From contig LNDS01000047.1 of NCBI GenBank assembly GCA_001464835.1, positions 1 to 34,498 of the forward strand: a stretch of DNA of 34,498 nt, in the 5' to 3' direction. Below, piece after piece: positions 8,620 through 17,005 of this stretch. This DNA comes from Rhizobiales bacterium Ga0077525 (GTDB taxonomy: Bacteria > Pseudomonadota > Alphaproteobacteria > Rhizobiales > Xanthobacteraceae). The position numbers and the translations under genes were made by a program. The notes beneath the pieces were generated by a model. It was not told where the DNA came from, searched no databases, and was given only the letters and a program-made list of their open reading frames with translations. Numbering within the stretch: the first letter of the stretch is position 1; each line of letters begins with the position of its first letter.

Positions 8620-8711
8620 TTCACCTCCCCATGGGATCGGGAAGCGCGTCCGGATCCCCCGATCGTTTTCGCTAACGCTCAAACGATCGACCCCCCAGGG
8701 GAGGGTAAGAA
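8620..8711. repeat. Palindromic intergenic repeat with CCTCCCC arms
   Basis: The outer arms TTCACCTCCCC (8620-8630) and GGGGAGGGTAAGAA (8698-8711) are inverted. The core CGATCGTTT (8660-8668) pairs with AAACGATCG. It occupies the divergent gap before the LLM-class gene. The arm style is shared with the insertions in dnaE2 and with the repeat at 34080, so these may be one family. Confidence 0.7.
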
Positions 8712-8767
8712 CGGTGTCAACCCTGTGCCTATTCGACAAAAGCCCGGCACGCTCCTAAATAAGTCTC

Positions 8768-9790
8768 ATGAAAAAACTCGGTTTCCTCTCCTTCGGCCAT
8801 TGGACCCCGTCGCCGCAGTCGCAAGTGCGCACGGCCTCCGACGCGCTGCTGCAATCGATCGAGCTTGCGGTCGCGGCCGAACAGCTCGGCCTCGACGGCG
8901 CCTATTTCCGTGTGCACCATTTCGCCCGCCAACTCGGCTCGCCGTTTCCGCTGCTCGCCGCCTCAGCCGCGCGCACCTCGAAGATCGAACTCGGCACCGC
9001 CGTCATCGACATGCGTTACGAAAACCCGCTGTACATGGCGGAGGACGCCGGCGCCGCCGACCTGATTTCGCGCGGCCGCTTGCAACTCGGCCTATCGCGT
9101 GGGTCGCCCGAGCAGGTGATCGATGGCTTCCGGCATTTCGGCTATGTGCCGGCCGAGGGCCAGACCGACGCCGACATGGCGCGCGGCCACACCGAAGTGT
9201 TCCTGCAAGTGCTGGGCGGGCAGGGCTTCGCCAAGCCGAACCCGTCGCCGATGTTTCCCAATCCGCCCGGCCTGTTGCGGCTCGAGCCTTATTCGGAAGG
9301 CCTGCGCGAGCGCATCTGGTGGGGCGCCGGCACCAATGCGACGGCGCAATGGGCGGCGAAACTCGGCATGAACTTGCAGTCATCGACCTTGAAGATCGAC
9401 GAAAGCGGTAAGCCTTTTCATGTGCAGCAGGCCGAGCAGATCAGGCTTTATAAAGAAGCGTGGAAAGAGGCGGGACACAAGCGGACGCCGCGCGTCTCGG
9501 TGTCGCGATCGATCTTCGCGCTCATCAGCGATCAGGACCGAATGTATTTCGGCATGGGCAAGGAGGAGCGTGACCAGATCGGCTTCCTCGGCGGCTCGGA
9601 GCGCGCCATCTTCGGCCGCAGCTACGCGGCCGAGCCCGACGTGCTGATCGAGCAGTTGAAGGGCGACGAAGCCATTGCCGAAGCCGATACGTTGTTGCTG
9701 ACGGTGCCGAACCAACTCGGCGTCGACTACAACGCGCATGTGATCGAGGCGATCCTGAAACACGTCGCGCCGGGACTGGGCTGGCGGTAG
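8768..9790 (+). CDS. LLM-class flavin-dependent oxidoreductase (luciferase-like)
   Basis: 340 residues with the bacterial-luciferase TIM barrel: KLGFLSFGHW at the N-terminus, AEQLGLDGAYFRVHHFARQ (about 37-55), then KIELGTAVIDMRYENPLYMAED and GRLQLGLSRGSPEQV, which match flavin-binding segments. It probably is an FMN- or F420-dependent monooxygenase or reductase; the substrate cannot be read from sequence. Monocistronic in appearance: a repeat lies on each side. Confidence 0.87.
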   Translation: MKKLGFLSFGHWTPSPQSQVRTASDALLQSIELAVAAEQLGLDGAYFRVHHFARQLGSPFPLLAASAARTSKIELGTAVIDMRYENPLYMAEDAGAADLISRGRLQLGLSRGSPEQVIDGFRHFGYVPAEGQTDADMARGHTEVFLQVLGGQGFAKPNPSPMFPNPPGLLRLEPYSEGLRERIWWGAGTNATAQWAAKLGMNLQSSTLKIDESGKPFHVQQAEQIRLYKEAWKEAGHKRTPRVSVSRSIFALISDQDRMYFGMGKEERDQIGFLGGSERAIFGRSYAAEPDVLIEQLKGDEAIAEADTLLLTVPNQLGVDYNAHVIEAILKHVAPGLGWR

Positions 9791-9797
9791 GTGATCT

Positions 9798-9889
9798 GTC
9801 ATGCCCGCGAAGGCGGGCATCCAGTAATCCCGGTCTGCGTAATCCGCGAACGCTTGCGATGACTGGGTCCCCGCCTGCGCGGGGACGAC
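9798..9889. repeat. Palindromic intergenic repeat (same family as 25674-25763)
   Basis: The left arm opens GTCATGCCCGCGAAGGCGGG and continues to CATCCAG; the right arm is CTGGGTCCCCGCC...GGGGACGAC. The first 27 bases are identical to the copy at 25674. It lies between the convergent LLM and thioesterase genes and may act as a two-way terminator. Confidence 0.85.
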
Positions 9890-9893
9890 AGCG

Positions 9894-10334
9894 TTAGCTC
9901 TTCACCAGCCTCCCCAACGCCGTCTTCAACGTCTCCGGCAACGGCACCGGCTTGTTGCTAGCGCGATCGACAAACACATGCACGGCATGGCCTTGTGCCG
10001 AGGCTTTAGTCTCGTCATTGCGGAAGATGCCGATTTCGTATTTGACGCTCGACGTGCCAAGGCGCGATACGCGCAATCCGGCGCGAATTTTGTCCGGATA
10101 GGCGACAGGCGCGAAATAATTGCAGTGCGTTTCCACCATCAGGCCGATGACTTTGCTCGTACCGATGTCGAGCCCGCCTTGCGTAATCAGGTACTCGTTC
10201 GCGACTGTGTCGAAGAACGAGTAATAGACCACGTTGTTGATGTGGCCATAGGCGTCGTTGTCCATCCATCGCGTGGTGATGGTGGTGAAATGCACGAAGT
10301 CGGAAATGTTAAGCGGCGTAGGCCGGTCGGACAT
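9894..10334 (-). CDS. Acyl-CoA thioesterase, hotdog fold (4-hydroxybenzoyl-CoA thioesterase/YbgC-like)
   Basis: 146 residues. The active-site signature TTRWMDNDAYGHINNVVYYSFFDT (about 19-42) has the Asp and the HxNN pattern of the 4HBT/YbgC class. The central helix and the strand YEIGIFRNDETKASAQGHAVHVFVD complete the hotdog domain. It should hydrolyse an acyl-CoA, substrate unknown. Its start lies three bases after the stop of the alpha-hydroxyacid oxidase gene, so the two are probably one transcript. Confidence 0.88.
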   Translation of the reverse strand: MSDRPTPLNISDFVHFTTITTRWMDNDAYGHINNVVYYSFFDTVANEYLITQGGLDIGTSKVIGLMVETHCNYFAPVAYPDKIRAGLRVSRLGTSSVKYEIGIFRNDETKASAQGHAVHVFVDRASNKPVPLPETLKTALGRLVKS

Positions 10335-10337
10335 GTA

Positions 10338-11540
10338 TCAAACGCCCGCTTTCGGTTTCGTGGTTTTCGGCTTGGCCACCTTCGCCGCCTTTTTCGCCGG
10401 CGCCCCGCCTTCGAGCACGCGGCCGTCGATCGAGGCGATGTTGCCGACGCCGGTCAGCGCCATGGTGACGCTGAGTTCGTTCTTGAGAATGTCGATGGCT
10501 TTCGCCACGCCGGCCTGTCCGCCGGCGCCCAGTCCCCACACGTAAGACCGGCCGATCAAACAGGCGCGCGCGCCGAGCGCCAGCGCGCGGACGATGTCGG
10601 CGCCGGTACGGATGCCGCCGTCGAACAGGATCTCGCTGTCATTGCCGATGGCATCGGCGACGCGCGGCAGCATCGAGATCGACGACGAAGTGCCGTCGAG
10701 CTGGCGGCCGCCATGGTTCGACACGACAATGGCGTCGGCGCCGATCTTCACCGCGGTCTTGGCGTCATCGATGTCGAGGATGCCCTTGATGATGAGCTTG
10801 CCCGGCCAGTATTTCTTGATCCACTCGACGTCCTTCCAGTTCAACGCCGGATCGAACTGATCCTGCGTCCACTTGGACAGCGAATTGACGTTCTCCATGC
10901 CGGGAACGTGGCCGGAGATATTGCCGAAGGTCCAGCTCTTGGCGTTGAGCACGCTCCACGCCCAGGCCGGCTTGGTGGCGATGTCGATGACGTTCTTGAT
11001 GCGGAATTCCGGCGGCACGGTGAGGCCGTTCTTGACGTCCTTGTGGCGCTGGCCGAGCACCTGGAGATCGACCGTGAGCACCAATGTATCGACCTTCGCC
11101 GCAATGGCGCGGTCCATCAACTGCTTGGAGAAGCCGCGGTCGCGGATGACGTAAAGCTGAAACCAGAACGGTTTGCCGGTCGCTTCCGCCACCTGCTCGA
11201 TCGAGCCGACCGACATGGTCGACAGCGTCCACGGAATGCCGGCGGCATTGGCGGCGCGGGCGGAGAGGATTTCGCCGTCGCCGTGTTGCATGCCGAGAAG
11301 GCCGATCGGCGCCAGGATCATCGGCGCGGCCAGCTTCTTGCCGAGCACGGTGGTTGAGAGATTGCGTTCCGAGACATCAACCAGCACGCGCTGGCGCAGC
11401 TTGATCGCCTCGAGATCGGACCGGTTGGCGCGGAGCGTCTGCTCGCTATACGAGCCGGAATCGGCGTAGTCGAAAAAGGCGCGCGGCACCTTGGCCTTGG
11501 CAATGGTGCGCAGGTCATCGATGCAGGCGACGTTCTTCAT
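10338..11540 (-). CDS. FMN-dependent alpha-hydroxyacid dehydrogenase/oxidase (LldD-like)
   Basis: 400 residues of the lactate/glycolate oxidase family. The family's FMN and active-site motifs are present: FFDYADSGSYSEQTLRAN near residue 22, LAPIGLLGMQHGDGE, PFWFQLYV, and the signature SNHGGRQLDG containing the catalytic His and substrate Arg, followed by FDGGIRTGADIVRALALGA. It probably oxidises L-lactate or a related 2-hydroxyacid. Beyond the domain there is an odd basic tail, APAKKAAKVAKPKTTKPKAG. CCAAGGGCCGG precedes the ATG. The thioesterase gene follows three bases downstream; glmM is divergent. Confidence 0.9.
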   Translation of the reverse strand: MKNVACIDDLRTIAKAKVPRAFFDYADSGSYSEQTLRANRSDLEAIKLRQRVLVDVSERNLSTTVLGKKLAAPMILAPIGLLGMQHGDGEILSARAANAAGIPWTLSTMSVGSIEQVAEATGKPFWFQLYVIRDRGFSKQLMDRAIAAKVDTLVLTVDLQVLGQRHKDVKNGLTVPPEFRIKNVIDIATKPAWAWSVLNAKSWTFGNISGHVPGMENVNSLSKWTQDQFDPALNWKDVEWIKKYWPGKLIIKGILDIDDAKTAVKIGADAIVVSNHGGRQLDGTSSSISMLPRVADAIGNDSEILFDGGIRTGADIVRALALGARACLIGRSYVWGLGAGGQAGVAKAIDILKNELSVTMALTGVGNIASIDGRVLEGGAPAKKAAKVAKPKTTKPKAGV

Positions 11541-11708
11541 GATTCCGGCCCTTGGGCATAATTCTTCGTCAAAACCTCGGCGCTATCCGGGTAGCACAGG
11601 GCGGACCTGCGCGAAATGCCCGGTTTCCGTGCCTTGTCCGCGGCCATTTACCGGTGGCTAACCGCGGTCCGTAACGTTTACTCATAATATTTGACCTAAA
11701 ATGACACC

Positions 11709-11735
11709 GCCCGCCGCCTATAAACCGTGGCGGGC
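11709..11735. other. GC hairpin upstream of glmM
   Basis: GCCCGCC (11709-11715) pairs with GGCGGGC (11729-11735), followed by ATTTT. It lies in the 265-base divergent gap between the oxidase gene and glmM. Nothing upstream on the plus strand needs a terminator, so a role in the glmM leader is possible but unproven. Confidence 0.35.
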
Positions 11736-11805
11736 ATTTTCCTGCCGCAGGCGCCGCTTCAGGGCTATAAGACCGCCGGGTGGGATGGGGCTTTAAGGGG
11801 ATTTC

Positions 11806-13149
11806 ATGGTTCGTCGCTATTTCGGCACCGACGGTATTCGCGGGCTCGCCAACAAGGTCATCACGCCGGAGCTGGCGCTTAAAGTGGGCCAGGCCGCCGG
11901 CCTCATTTTCAAGAACGGCGATCACCGCCATCGCGTGCTGATCGGCAAGGACACCCGGCTGTCCGGCTACATGATCGAGACGGCTTTGGTCGCCGGCTTC
12001 ACGTCTGTGGGTATGGATGTACTGCTGACCGGCCCGATCCCGACGCCCGGCGTCGGCATGCTGGTGCGCTCGATGCGCGCCGATCTGGGCGTGATGATTT
12101 CCGCCTCGCACAATCCTTATACCGACAACGGCATCAAGCTGTTCGGCCCCGACGGCTTCAAGCTGTCGGACGACGTCGAACGCCAGATCGAGGATCTGCT
12201 CGATTCCGAACTGAGCAAGCAACTGGCCAAGGGCGACGATCTCGGCCGCGCCAAGCGCATTGACGGCGTGCAGGACCGCTACATCGAATTCGCCAAGCGC
12301 ACGTTGCCGCGCGACATCGACCTCGCCGGTCTGCGCGTCGTGGTCGATTGCGCCAACGGCGCCGCCTACAAGGTCGCGCCCGGCGCGCTGTGGGAACTGG
12401 GCGCCGACGTCATCGCCATCGGCGACGAGCCGAACGGCATGAACATCAACAAGGATTGCGGTTCGACCGACCTCGGCGCCATTACGAAGAAGGTGCGGGA
12501 GATGCGCGCCGACATCGGCATCGCGCTCGATGGCGACGCCGACCGCGTCATGATCATCGACGAGAACGGCAAGGTGGTCGATGGCGACCAGTTGCTCGCC
12601 GTCATCGCCGAAAGCTGGAAGGCCGACGGCCGGCTCTCGAAGCCCGGCGTCGTCGCCACCGTGATGTCCAATCTCGGGCTGGAGCGCTATCTCGGCTCGA
12701 TCGGCCTCGACCTGGTGCGCACGCCGGTCGGCGATCGTTATGTGCTTGAGCGCATGCGCGCCGACGGTTATAATGTCGGCGGCGAACAGTCCGGCCACAT
12801 TATCCTGTCGGATTATTCGACCACCGGCGACGGCCTGGTCGCCGCCTTGCAGATGCTCGCCGTGGTCAAGCGCCACAACAAACCGGTGTCGGAACTGTGC
12901 CACCGCTTCGAGCCGCTGCCGCAGATCCTCAAGAACGTGCGCTACAAGGCCGGCAAGCCGATGGAAAGCGCATCGGTCATCACGGCGATTGCCAGCGCCG
13001 AAAAGAAGCTCGGCCAAAGCGGGCGTTTGCTGGTGCGGCCGTCCGGCACCGAGCCGGTCATCCGCGTCATGGGCGAAGGTGACGACAAGGCGGTGGTCGA
13101 GCAGGCGGTCGATGACGTGATCGACGCGCTGACCAAGGCGGCGGCGTAG
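11806..13149 (+). CDS. glmM: Phosphoglucosamine mutase
   Basis: 447 residues, full length. GlmM converts glucosamine-6-phosphate to glucosamine-1-phosphate for UDP-GlcNAc, the precursor of peptidoglycan and lipid A. It starts [10 protein letters not shown] (4-13). The phosphoserine loop MISASHNPY puts the active serine at residue 101; the metal-binding DGDAD is at 242-246; the sugar loop GEQSGHI is near 326; the phosphate-binding [12 protein letters not shown] is close to the C-terminus. A GGGG sits before the ATG. No ftsH or folP neighbour is seen, so it is apparently monocistronic. Confidence 0.97.
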   Translation: MVRRYFGTDGIRGLANKVITPELALKVGQAAGLIFKNGDHRHRVLIGKDTRLSGYMIETALVAGFTSVGMDVLLTGPIPTPGVGMLVRSMRADLGVMISASHNPYTDNGIKLFGPDGFKLSDDVERQIEDLLDSELSKQLAKGDDLGRAKRIDGVQDRYIEFAKRTLPRDIDLAGLRVVVDCANGAAYKVAPGALWELGADVIAIGDEPNGMNINKDCGSTDLGAITKKVREMRADIGIALDGDADRVMIIDENGKVVDGDQLLAVIAESWKADGRLSKPGVVATVMSNLGLERYLGSIGLDLVRTPVGDRYVLERMRADGYNVGGEQSGHIILSDYSTTGDGLVAALQMLAVVKRHNKPVSELCHRFEPLPQILKNVRYKAGKPMESASVITAIASAEKKLGQSGRLLVRPSGTEPVIRVMGEGDDKAVVEQAVDDVIDALTKAAA

Positions 13150-13270
13150 AAATTTATCTCCGGTCCCTTGCGGAACCCGGTTCCGCCCGCCTGCCGTTAA
13201 AATGCCAAGCCGAAAGGGTTATGGTGCCGTTCCTTGCGCTCTTCGAGCGTGCACCCAAGGAGCCCAAATC

Positions 13271-13714
13271 ATGCCCGGCACCGTCAAACTGCACCGCGTT
13301 CTGGCGACCACGCCCGACAAGGTCTATCGCGCTTTCACCGAACCCGATGCGATGGCGAAGTGGCTGCCGCCGAACGGCTTCACCTGCTCCGTGCATCAGT
13401 TCGAGGCGAAGGTCGGCGGCACGTTCAAGATGTCGTTCCGCAACTTCACCACGGGCGGCAGTCATTCCTTCGGCGGGAAATTTCTGGAACTCGTGCCCGG
13501 CGAGCGCCTGCGTTACACCGACACCTTCGACGATCCCAATCTGCCGGGTGAAATGCAGGTGACGGTGACGCTCAAGAAGGTGTCCGTCGGCACCGACGTG
13601 ACCATCACCCAGGAAGGCATCCCCGACGCCATTCCGGCGGAGGCCTGCTATCTCGGCTGGCAGGAGTCGTTGCGCAATCTCGCCAGGCTCGTCGAGCCCG
13701 ACATCAAGCAATAG
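13271..13714 (+). CDS. SRPBCC/AHSA1-domain protein
   Basis: 147 residues of the START-like AHSA1 type: VYRAFTEPDAMAKWLPPNGFT (about 16-36) and KVGGTFKMSFRNFTTG, then ERLRYTDTFDD and a C-terminal helix GWQESLRNLARLVE. Such proteins bind hydrophobic ligands; none can be assigned here. I start at 13271, which follows AAGGAGCCC, rather than further upstream at 13202. Confidence 0.85.
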   Translation: MPGTVKLHRVLATTPDKVYRAFTEPDAMAKWLPPNGFTCSVHQFEAKVGGTFKMSFRNFTTGGSHSFGGKFLELVPGERLRYTDTFDDPNLPGEMQVTVTLKKVSVGTDVTITQEGIPDAIPAEACYLGWQESLRNLARLVEPDIKQ

Positions 13715-13782
13715 CCGGCTGCCCGGCGATGAAGCTGTGGATACCCCTAAGCCCTTCAATTGCCGTGGAATTGTTAGTTGCG

Positions 13783-13852
13783 TAGATCGATTCTAAACTG
13801 GAGATGGCCGGAAAACCTATATATTCCAATACTTTAGATCGATTTTAAACTG
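13783..13852 (+). promoter_or_regulatory. Two ICE/Irr-box-like sites upstream of bfd
   Basis: TAGATCGATTCTAAACTG (13783-13800) and TTTAGATCGATTTTAAACTG (13833-13852) are near copies 52 bases (about five helical turns) apart. Both resemble the rhizobial iron control element TTTAGAA-N3-TTCTAAA recognised by Irr, with mismatches. The next gene encodes the bacterioferritin-associated ferredoxin, a known Irr-regulated function in rhizobia, which supports the call. Confidence 0.6.
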
Positions 13853-13939
13853 CGTTTTCCTTTTGACTTGGCGCAATGGAGACGGTACCGAAAACTGGCA
13901 TAGTGCGATCTACAATTGTCCAAGGCCGCCGGGTTTTCG

Positions 13940-14164
13940 ATGATCGTCTGCTCCTGCAACGTCATTACCGACCACGAAGTCCGCAGCGCTTGCGCCAGAT
14001 CGGCGCCGCGCACGACTGGCCAGGTCTATGGCTGCCTCGGTTGCAGCGCGCAGTGCGGTCGCTGTGCCCGCTCGATCCGCAAGATCATGGACGAAGCGCT
14101 GGCCGGCGCCGGCTGCCCGGTCGGCTGCGCCTGCGCCGCGCATCCGGTCGCGCACAAGTCCTAG
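13940..14164 (+). CDS. bfd: Bacterioferritin-associated ferredoxin
   Basis: 74 residues. Starts MIVCSCNVITDHEV, matching the Bfd start, so the ATG at 13940 is preferred to a TTG 24 bases earlier. The [2Fe-2S] cysteines are C4, C6, C39 and C42, with extra cysteines at 32, 35, 59, 63 and 65, a Cys-rich tail that is unusual in E. coli Bfd. Bfd docks on bacterioferritin and supplies electrons to release stored iron. The bfr gene is 161 bases downstream and two ICE-like boxes lie upstream, so iron control is likely. Confidence 0.9.
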   Translation: MIVCSCNVITDHEVRSACARSAPRTTGQVYGCLGCSAQCGRCARSIRKIMDEALAGAGCPVGCACAAHPVAHKS

Positions 14165-14325
14165 GTTAGCACCCGCTCATCCGCTGAAATGCGCGCGGCG
14201 CGTTGTCAGGTTGACCGCGCCCGCATTACATTGGCATGGTTCGAATGTAGCGATGCGGCGCACCTTGATGCGCCCTCTCGCTTGCAGTCAAAAAGTCCGC
14301 GACCAGCCATTGAAGGAAGACCGCT

Positions 14326-14811
14326 ATGAAGGGCGACGCCAAGGTTATCGAGTATCTCAACAAGGGGCTGCGTAGCGAACTCACCGCCGTCAGCCAGTAT
14401 TGGCTGCATTTCCGCATGCTGCATAACTGGGGCTATCTCGACCTCGCCAAGCAGTGGCGCAAGGAATCGATCGAGGAAATGCAACACGCCGACAAGTTCA
14501 TCGATCGCATCATCTTCCTCGACGGCTTCCCGAACCTTCAGGTGCTCGACCCGCTGCACATCGGACAGAACGTCAAGGAAATCCTCGACTGCGATCTCGC
14601 CGCCGAACTCGGCGCCCGCGCGCTGTATCAGGAAGCGGCGACGCACTGCGCCGCGGTGAAGGACTACGTGTCGCGCGATCTGTTCGAAGAACTGATGAAG
14701 GACGAGGAAGGCCATATCGACTTCCTCGAAACCCAGCTCGATCTCGTCGACAAGCTCGGCGTGCAGCTCTATTCGCAGAAGCACATGGGCAAGATGGGCG
14801 AAGAGCACTAG
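14326..14811 (+). CDS. bfr: Bacterioferritin
   Basis: 161 residues, standard length. Ferroxidase-centre ligands E18, E51, H54, E94, E127 and H130 are all present, as is the haem-ligand M52 (EEMQHAD). The product forms a 24-subunit cage that oxidises Fe(II) and stores ferric iron. GGAAG precedes the ATG. It follows bfd and probably shares iron control with it. Confidence 0.97.
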   Translation: MKGDAKVIEYLNKGLRSELTAVSQYWLHFRMLHNWGYLDLAKQWRKESIEEMQHADKFIDRIIFLDGFPNLQVLDPLHIGQNVKEILDCDLAAELGARALYQEAATHCAAVKDYVSRDLFEELMKDEEGHIDFLETQLDLVDKLGVQLYSQKHMGKMGEEH

Positions 14812-14860
14812 AGCCGGCGGCGCGCCGCACCGGTAAACACTTTCTTAAGATCAAATCGTG

Positions 14861-14890
14861 AGAGCGCGGCGCCACCCGGCGTCGCGCTCT
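14861..14890 (+). terminator. Hairpin downstream of bfr, terminator candidate
   Basis: AGAGCGCGGCGCC pairs with GGCGTCGCGCTCT with one wobble; AAAGCGTTTT follows. It starts about 50 bases after the bfr stop. The weak T-run makes it a moderate candidate. Confidence 0.5.
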
Positions 14891-14943
14891 AAAGCGTTTT
14901 CGAGCGAAGTGGGTACCGGTTCGCGTGAAGAAACGCGTCAAAA
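14890..14943. repeat. Dispersed intergenic repeat
   Basis: AAAGCGTTTTCGAGCGAAGT, then GTACCGGTTCGCGTGAAGAAACGCGT: a sequence type found repeatedly between genes in Bradyrhizobium, Nitrobacter and Rhodopseudomonas. I recall this pattern from those genomes; the copy number here cannot be judged from one copy. Confidence 0.6.
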
Positions 14944-14951
14944 ATAAGAAG

Positions 14952-14996
14952 CTAGAGCCCCGTCTTTGATTCTATCAAAGACGGGCAGGGCTCTAG
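14952..14996. other. Large hairpin between bfr and the outer-membrane genes
   Basis: CTAGAGCCC (14952-14960) pairs with GGGCTCTAG (14988-14996), and CGTCTTTGAT (14961-14970) with ATCAAAGACG (14974-14983), leaving a GGCA bulge. This is a stem of about 19 pairs. It lacks a T-run; it may be another mobile palindrome or a transcript-end structure. The whole gap 14812-15129 holds this, the two elements before it and the TTAA array after it. Confidence 0.6.
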
Positions 14997-15013
14997 CGCG
15001 CGAGTTCCATTGG

Positions 15014-15054
15014 TTAAAAGTCGTGGTTAAAAAACAGGGTTAAGAGCCACTTAA
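15014..15054 (+). promoter_or_regulatory. TTAA array with a CtrA-type box upstream of the first outer-membrane gene
   Basis: TTAA occurs at 15014, 15027, 15040 and 15051. The last two form an exact TTAA-N7-TTAA (15040-15054), the CtrA binding pattern; the earlier ones are spaced by nine bases. It ends 75 bases before the start codon at 15130. Confidence 0.6.
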
Positions 15055-15129
15055 GGTTTTGCTGCCATCGTCATCGCAATTCACCCCGTCGCTGCGGCGA
15101 ACGACGGAGTTTTTGCGAGGGATGCCGGT

Positions 15130-16074
15130 ATGATTTGTAAGCGTCTGAAGTTCTCGATTCTGATTGTAGCCGCATCGCTCGCCGCTGGCGCTGCGCATGC
15201 CGCCGACTACGCGCCGCCGCCGCAGTGCTACGACGCGGCGCTGATCGCGTCCGGCCGCGCGCCCTATGGCGCCATTCCGTGCTACACGCCGCCGCCGGTC
15301 GTCGTCGAGGAATTCGCGAGCTGGTATCTGCGCGGCGACATCGGCATCAGCAATCAGCGGGTGAAAAGCCTCGACAACGTTCTGAGCGTGCCAGGCACAT
15401 TCTCGACGCCGAATGGTTATGGATTCGATTCGGCCGGAATATTCGGCATCGGCGTCGGCTATTATTTCAACGACTGGCTACGCTTCGACTTGACCGGTGA
15501 GTATCGCAGCCGCGCGAATTTCCACGGCCTTGAAATCTTCAACGGCTACACCGACGAATACCATGGCAGCAAATCCGAATGGCTTTTCCTCGCCAATGCC
15601 TATGTCGATCTCGGCACCTGGCACAATGTAACGCCGTTTGTCGGGGCCGGTGTCGGGTTCTCGCGCAACACGATTCACAATTTCGTCGATAACAATATTC
15701 CCACCGGCGGCGTTGCCTACGCCAGCGATGAATCGAAATGGAATTTCGCATGGGCGCTGCACGCCGGTCTGGCTTACAAGGTGACGAAGAACTTCACGGT
15801 CGAACTGGCCTATCGCTACGTTCATCTCGGAAACGCCGTCACCGGTGATCTGATCGCCTATGACGGCACGAACACCATCAACAACCCGACGACGTTCAAG
15901 GGCCTGAGTTCGCACGACGTCAGGCTCGGCCTGCGCATGAATTTCGACGCCTTCGGTTCCGGCTCGTCTTATTACGCGCCGCCGCCGCCGGTCTATCAGC
16001 CGCCAGTTTATGCGCCGCCGCCGTATCAGCCGCCGCCGGTTTACGTGCAGCCGCCGTTGCGCAGCAAAGGCTGA
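15130..16074 (+). CDS. Outer-membrane beta-barrel protein (Omp25/31 type)
   Basis: 314 residues. A signal peptide ends AAGAAHA-AD near residue 24. Pro-rich segment follows, then WYLRGDIGISNQ, the usual first strand of rhizobial Omp25/RopB-like proteins. Further strands include NAYVDLGTWHNVTPFVGAGVG, SKWNFAWALHAGLAYK, and SHDVRLGLRMNF as the closing strand, after which there is an unusual Pro/Tyr tail (VYQPPVYAPPPYQPP). That tail may lie in the periplasm or contact peptidoglycan. GAGGGA precedes the ATG. It is a paralogue of the next gene, which shares the same strand motifs. Confidence 0.88.
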   Translation: MICKRLKFSILIVAASLAAGAAHAADYAPPPQCYDAALIASGRAPYGAIPCYTPPPVVVEEFASWYLRGDIGISNQRVKSLDNVLSVPGTFSTPNGYGFDSAGIFGIGVGYYFNDWLRFDLTGEYRSRANFHGLEIFNGYTDEYHGSKSEWLFLANAYVDLGTWHNVTPFVGAGVGFSRNTIHNFVDNNIPTGGVAYASDESKWNFAWALHAGLAYKVTKNFTVELAYRYVHLGNAVTGDLIAYDGTNTINNPTTFKGLSSHDVRLGLRMNFDAFGSGSSYYAPPPPVYQPPVYAPPPYQPPPVYVQPPLRSKG

Positions 16075-16090
16075 GAGCAGGGGAACAAGA

Positions 16091-16115
16091 CCGCGCGGTT
16101 TGGTTAACCGCGCGG
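16091..16115. terminator. Perfect 10-bp hairpin after the first outer-membrane gene
   Basis: CCGCGCGGTT pairs with AACCGCGCGG around TGGTT. It begins 16 bases after the stop. No T-run follows, so it could be an attenuator or mRNA 3'-end stabiliser rather than a terminator. Confidence 0.5.
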
Positions 16116-16136
16116 CGGTATGGTGAAAAAACGTAG

Positions 16137-16151
16137 TTAAACGCCGCTTAA
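16137..16151 (+). promoter_or_regulatory. CtrA-type box TTAA-N7-TTAA upstream of the second outer-membrane gene
   Basis: Exact TTAA-ACGCCGC-TTAA ending 89 bases before the ATG at 16241. The first paralogue has the same motif at nearly the same distance. Confidence 0.6.
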
Positions 16152-16240
16152 CGTGTTCGCGGCATTGTTGAACTTGAAGTCGCGATTGAAGTCTCGGTTG
16201 CGCTCTTGCGTCGATATGCGCTGTGTAAAGGAAACGAGTC

Positions 16241-17005
16241 ATGAGTTGGTTGCGCGAGGGGCTAGTCCGCAGGGCAGTCGTCAACAGCCTTATGTTGCCG
16301 TTCATCGGTGGCGCGGCGCTTGCCGCAACCGCGACCGGCGTTTTAGCCGCCGACATGCCGGGCAACGCACCGCCGCCGCTTGCCGTGCGGCCGGTGCAAC
16401 GCGCGGAAATCTACTCCGGCTGGTATCTGCGCGGCGATCTCGGCTACCGCTTCGGCCGTACCGGCGGCGCGGAAGCCGCGCCCGGCTTTGCCGCGCCGAC
16501 AAGTGACAAGATGGGCAACAGCGTCGCCGCCGGCGTCGGCGCTGGCATCAAGAGCGAATGGCTGCGCACCGATTTCACCATCGATGTGGCGACGCCGATG
16601 AAATATGAGGCCGAGCCGGGCGCAACGTCCGCCAAGGTGTCGGCGACGACGTTCATGTTCAACGGCTATCTCGATCTCGGTACCTGGTATCGCGCCACGC
16701 CTTATATCGGCGCCGGCGCCGGCGCCGCGCGCCTGCGCATATCCGATTACACGTCGACGGCGATGCCGCCGTTCAGCGGCGACACTGCGCGCTCACAATG
16801 GAATTTCGCCTATGCCGGCATGGCCGGCGTGGCTTACGCGATATCGCCCAACACCATGATCGATGTCGGCTACCGCTATATCAATTTCGGCGACGCCACC
16901 ACAGGCAGCGATGCTTTCGGCAGTGCGACGTTGAAGCAAATCGCCGCGCATGAAGTGCGGGTTGGCCTGCGTTGGAGTTTCGATGACCTGCCCCCCTCGC
17001 GTTAA
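16241..17005 (+). CDS. Outer-membrane beta-barrel protein (Omp25/31 type)
   Basis: 254 residues. Basic start MSWLREGLVRR, a long hydrophobic stretch and AATATGVLAAD give a signal peptide of about 36 residues. Strand motifs WYLRGDLGYRFGR, NGYLDLGTWYRATPYIGAGAG, SQWNFAYAGMAGVAYA and AHEVRVGLRWSFD match the preceding gene and show common descent. It has no Pro-rich tail. AAAGGAAAC precedes the ATG. The next gene starts inside its last codons. Confidence 0.88.
   Translation: MSWLREGLVRRAVVNSLMLPFIGGAALAATATGVLAADMPGNAPPPLAVRPVQRAEIYSGWYLRGDLGYRFGRTGGAEAAPGFAAPTSDKMGNSVAAGVGAGIKSEWLRTDFTIDVATPMKYEAEPGATSAKVSATTFMFNGYLDLGTWYRATPYIGAGAGAARLRISDYTSTAMPPFSGDTARSQWNFAYAGMAGVAYAISPNTMIDVGYRYINFGDATTGSDAFGSATLKQIAAHEVRVGLRWSFDDLPPSR

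Noticed and set aside
11569..13017. Long antisense reading frame of about 480 codons opposite glmM
   Set aside because: It is the mirror of a high-GC conserved gene: His/Asp/Val-rich, no family pattern. GlmM is unmistakable on the plus strand.
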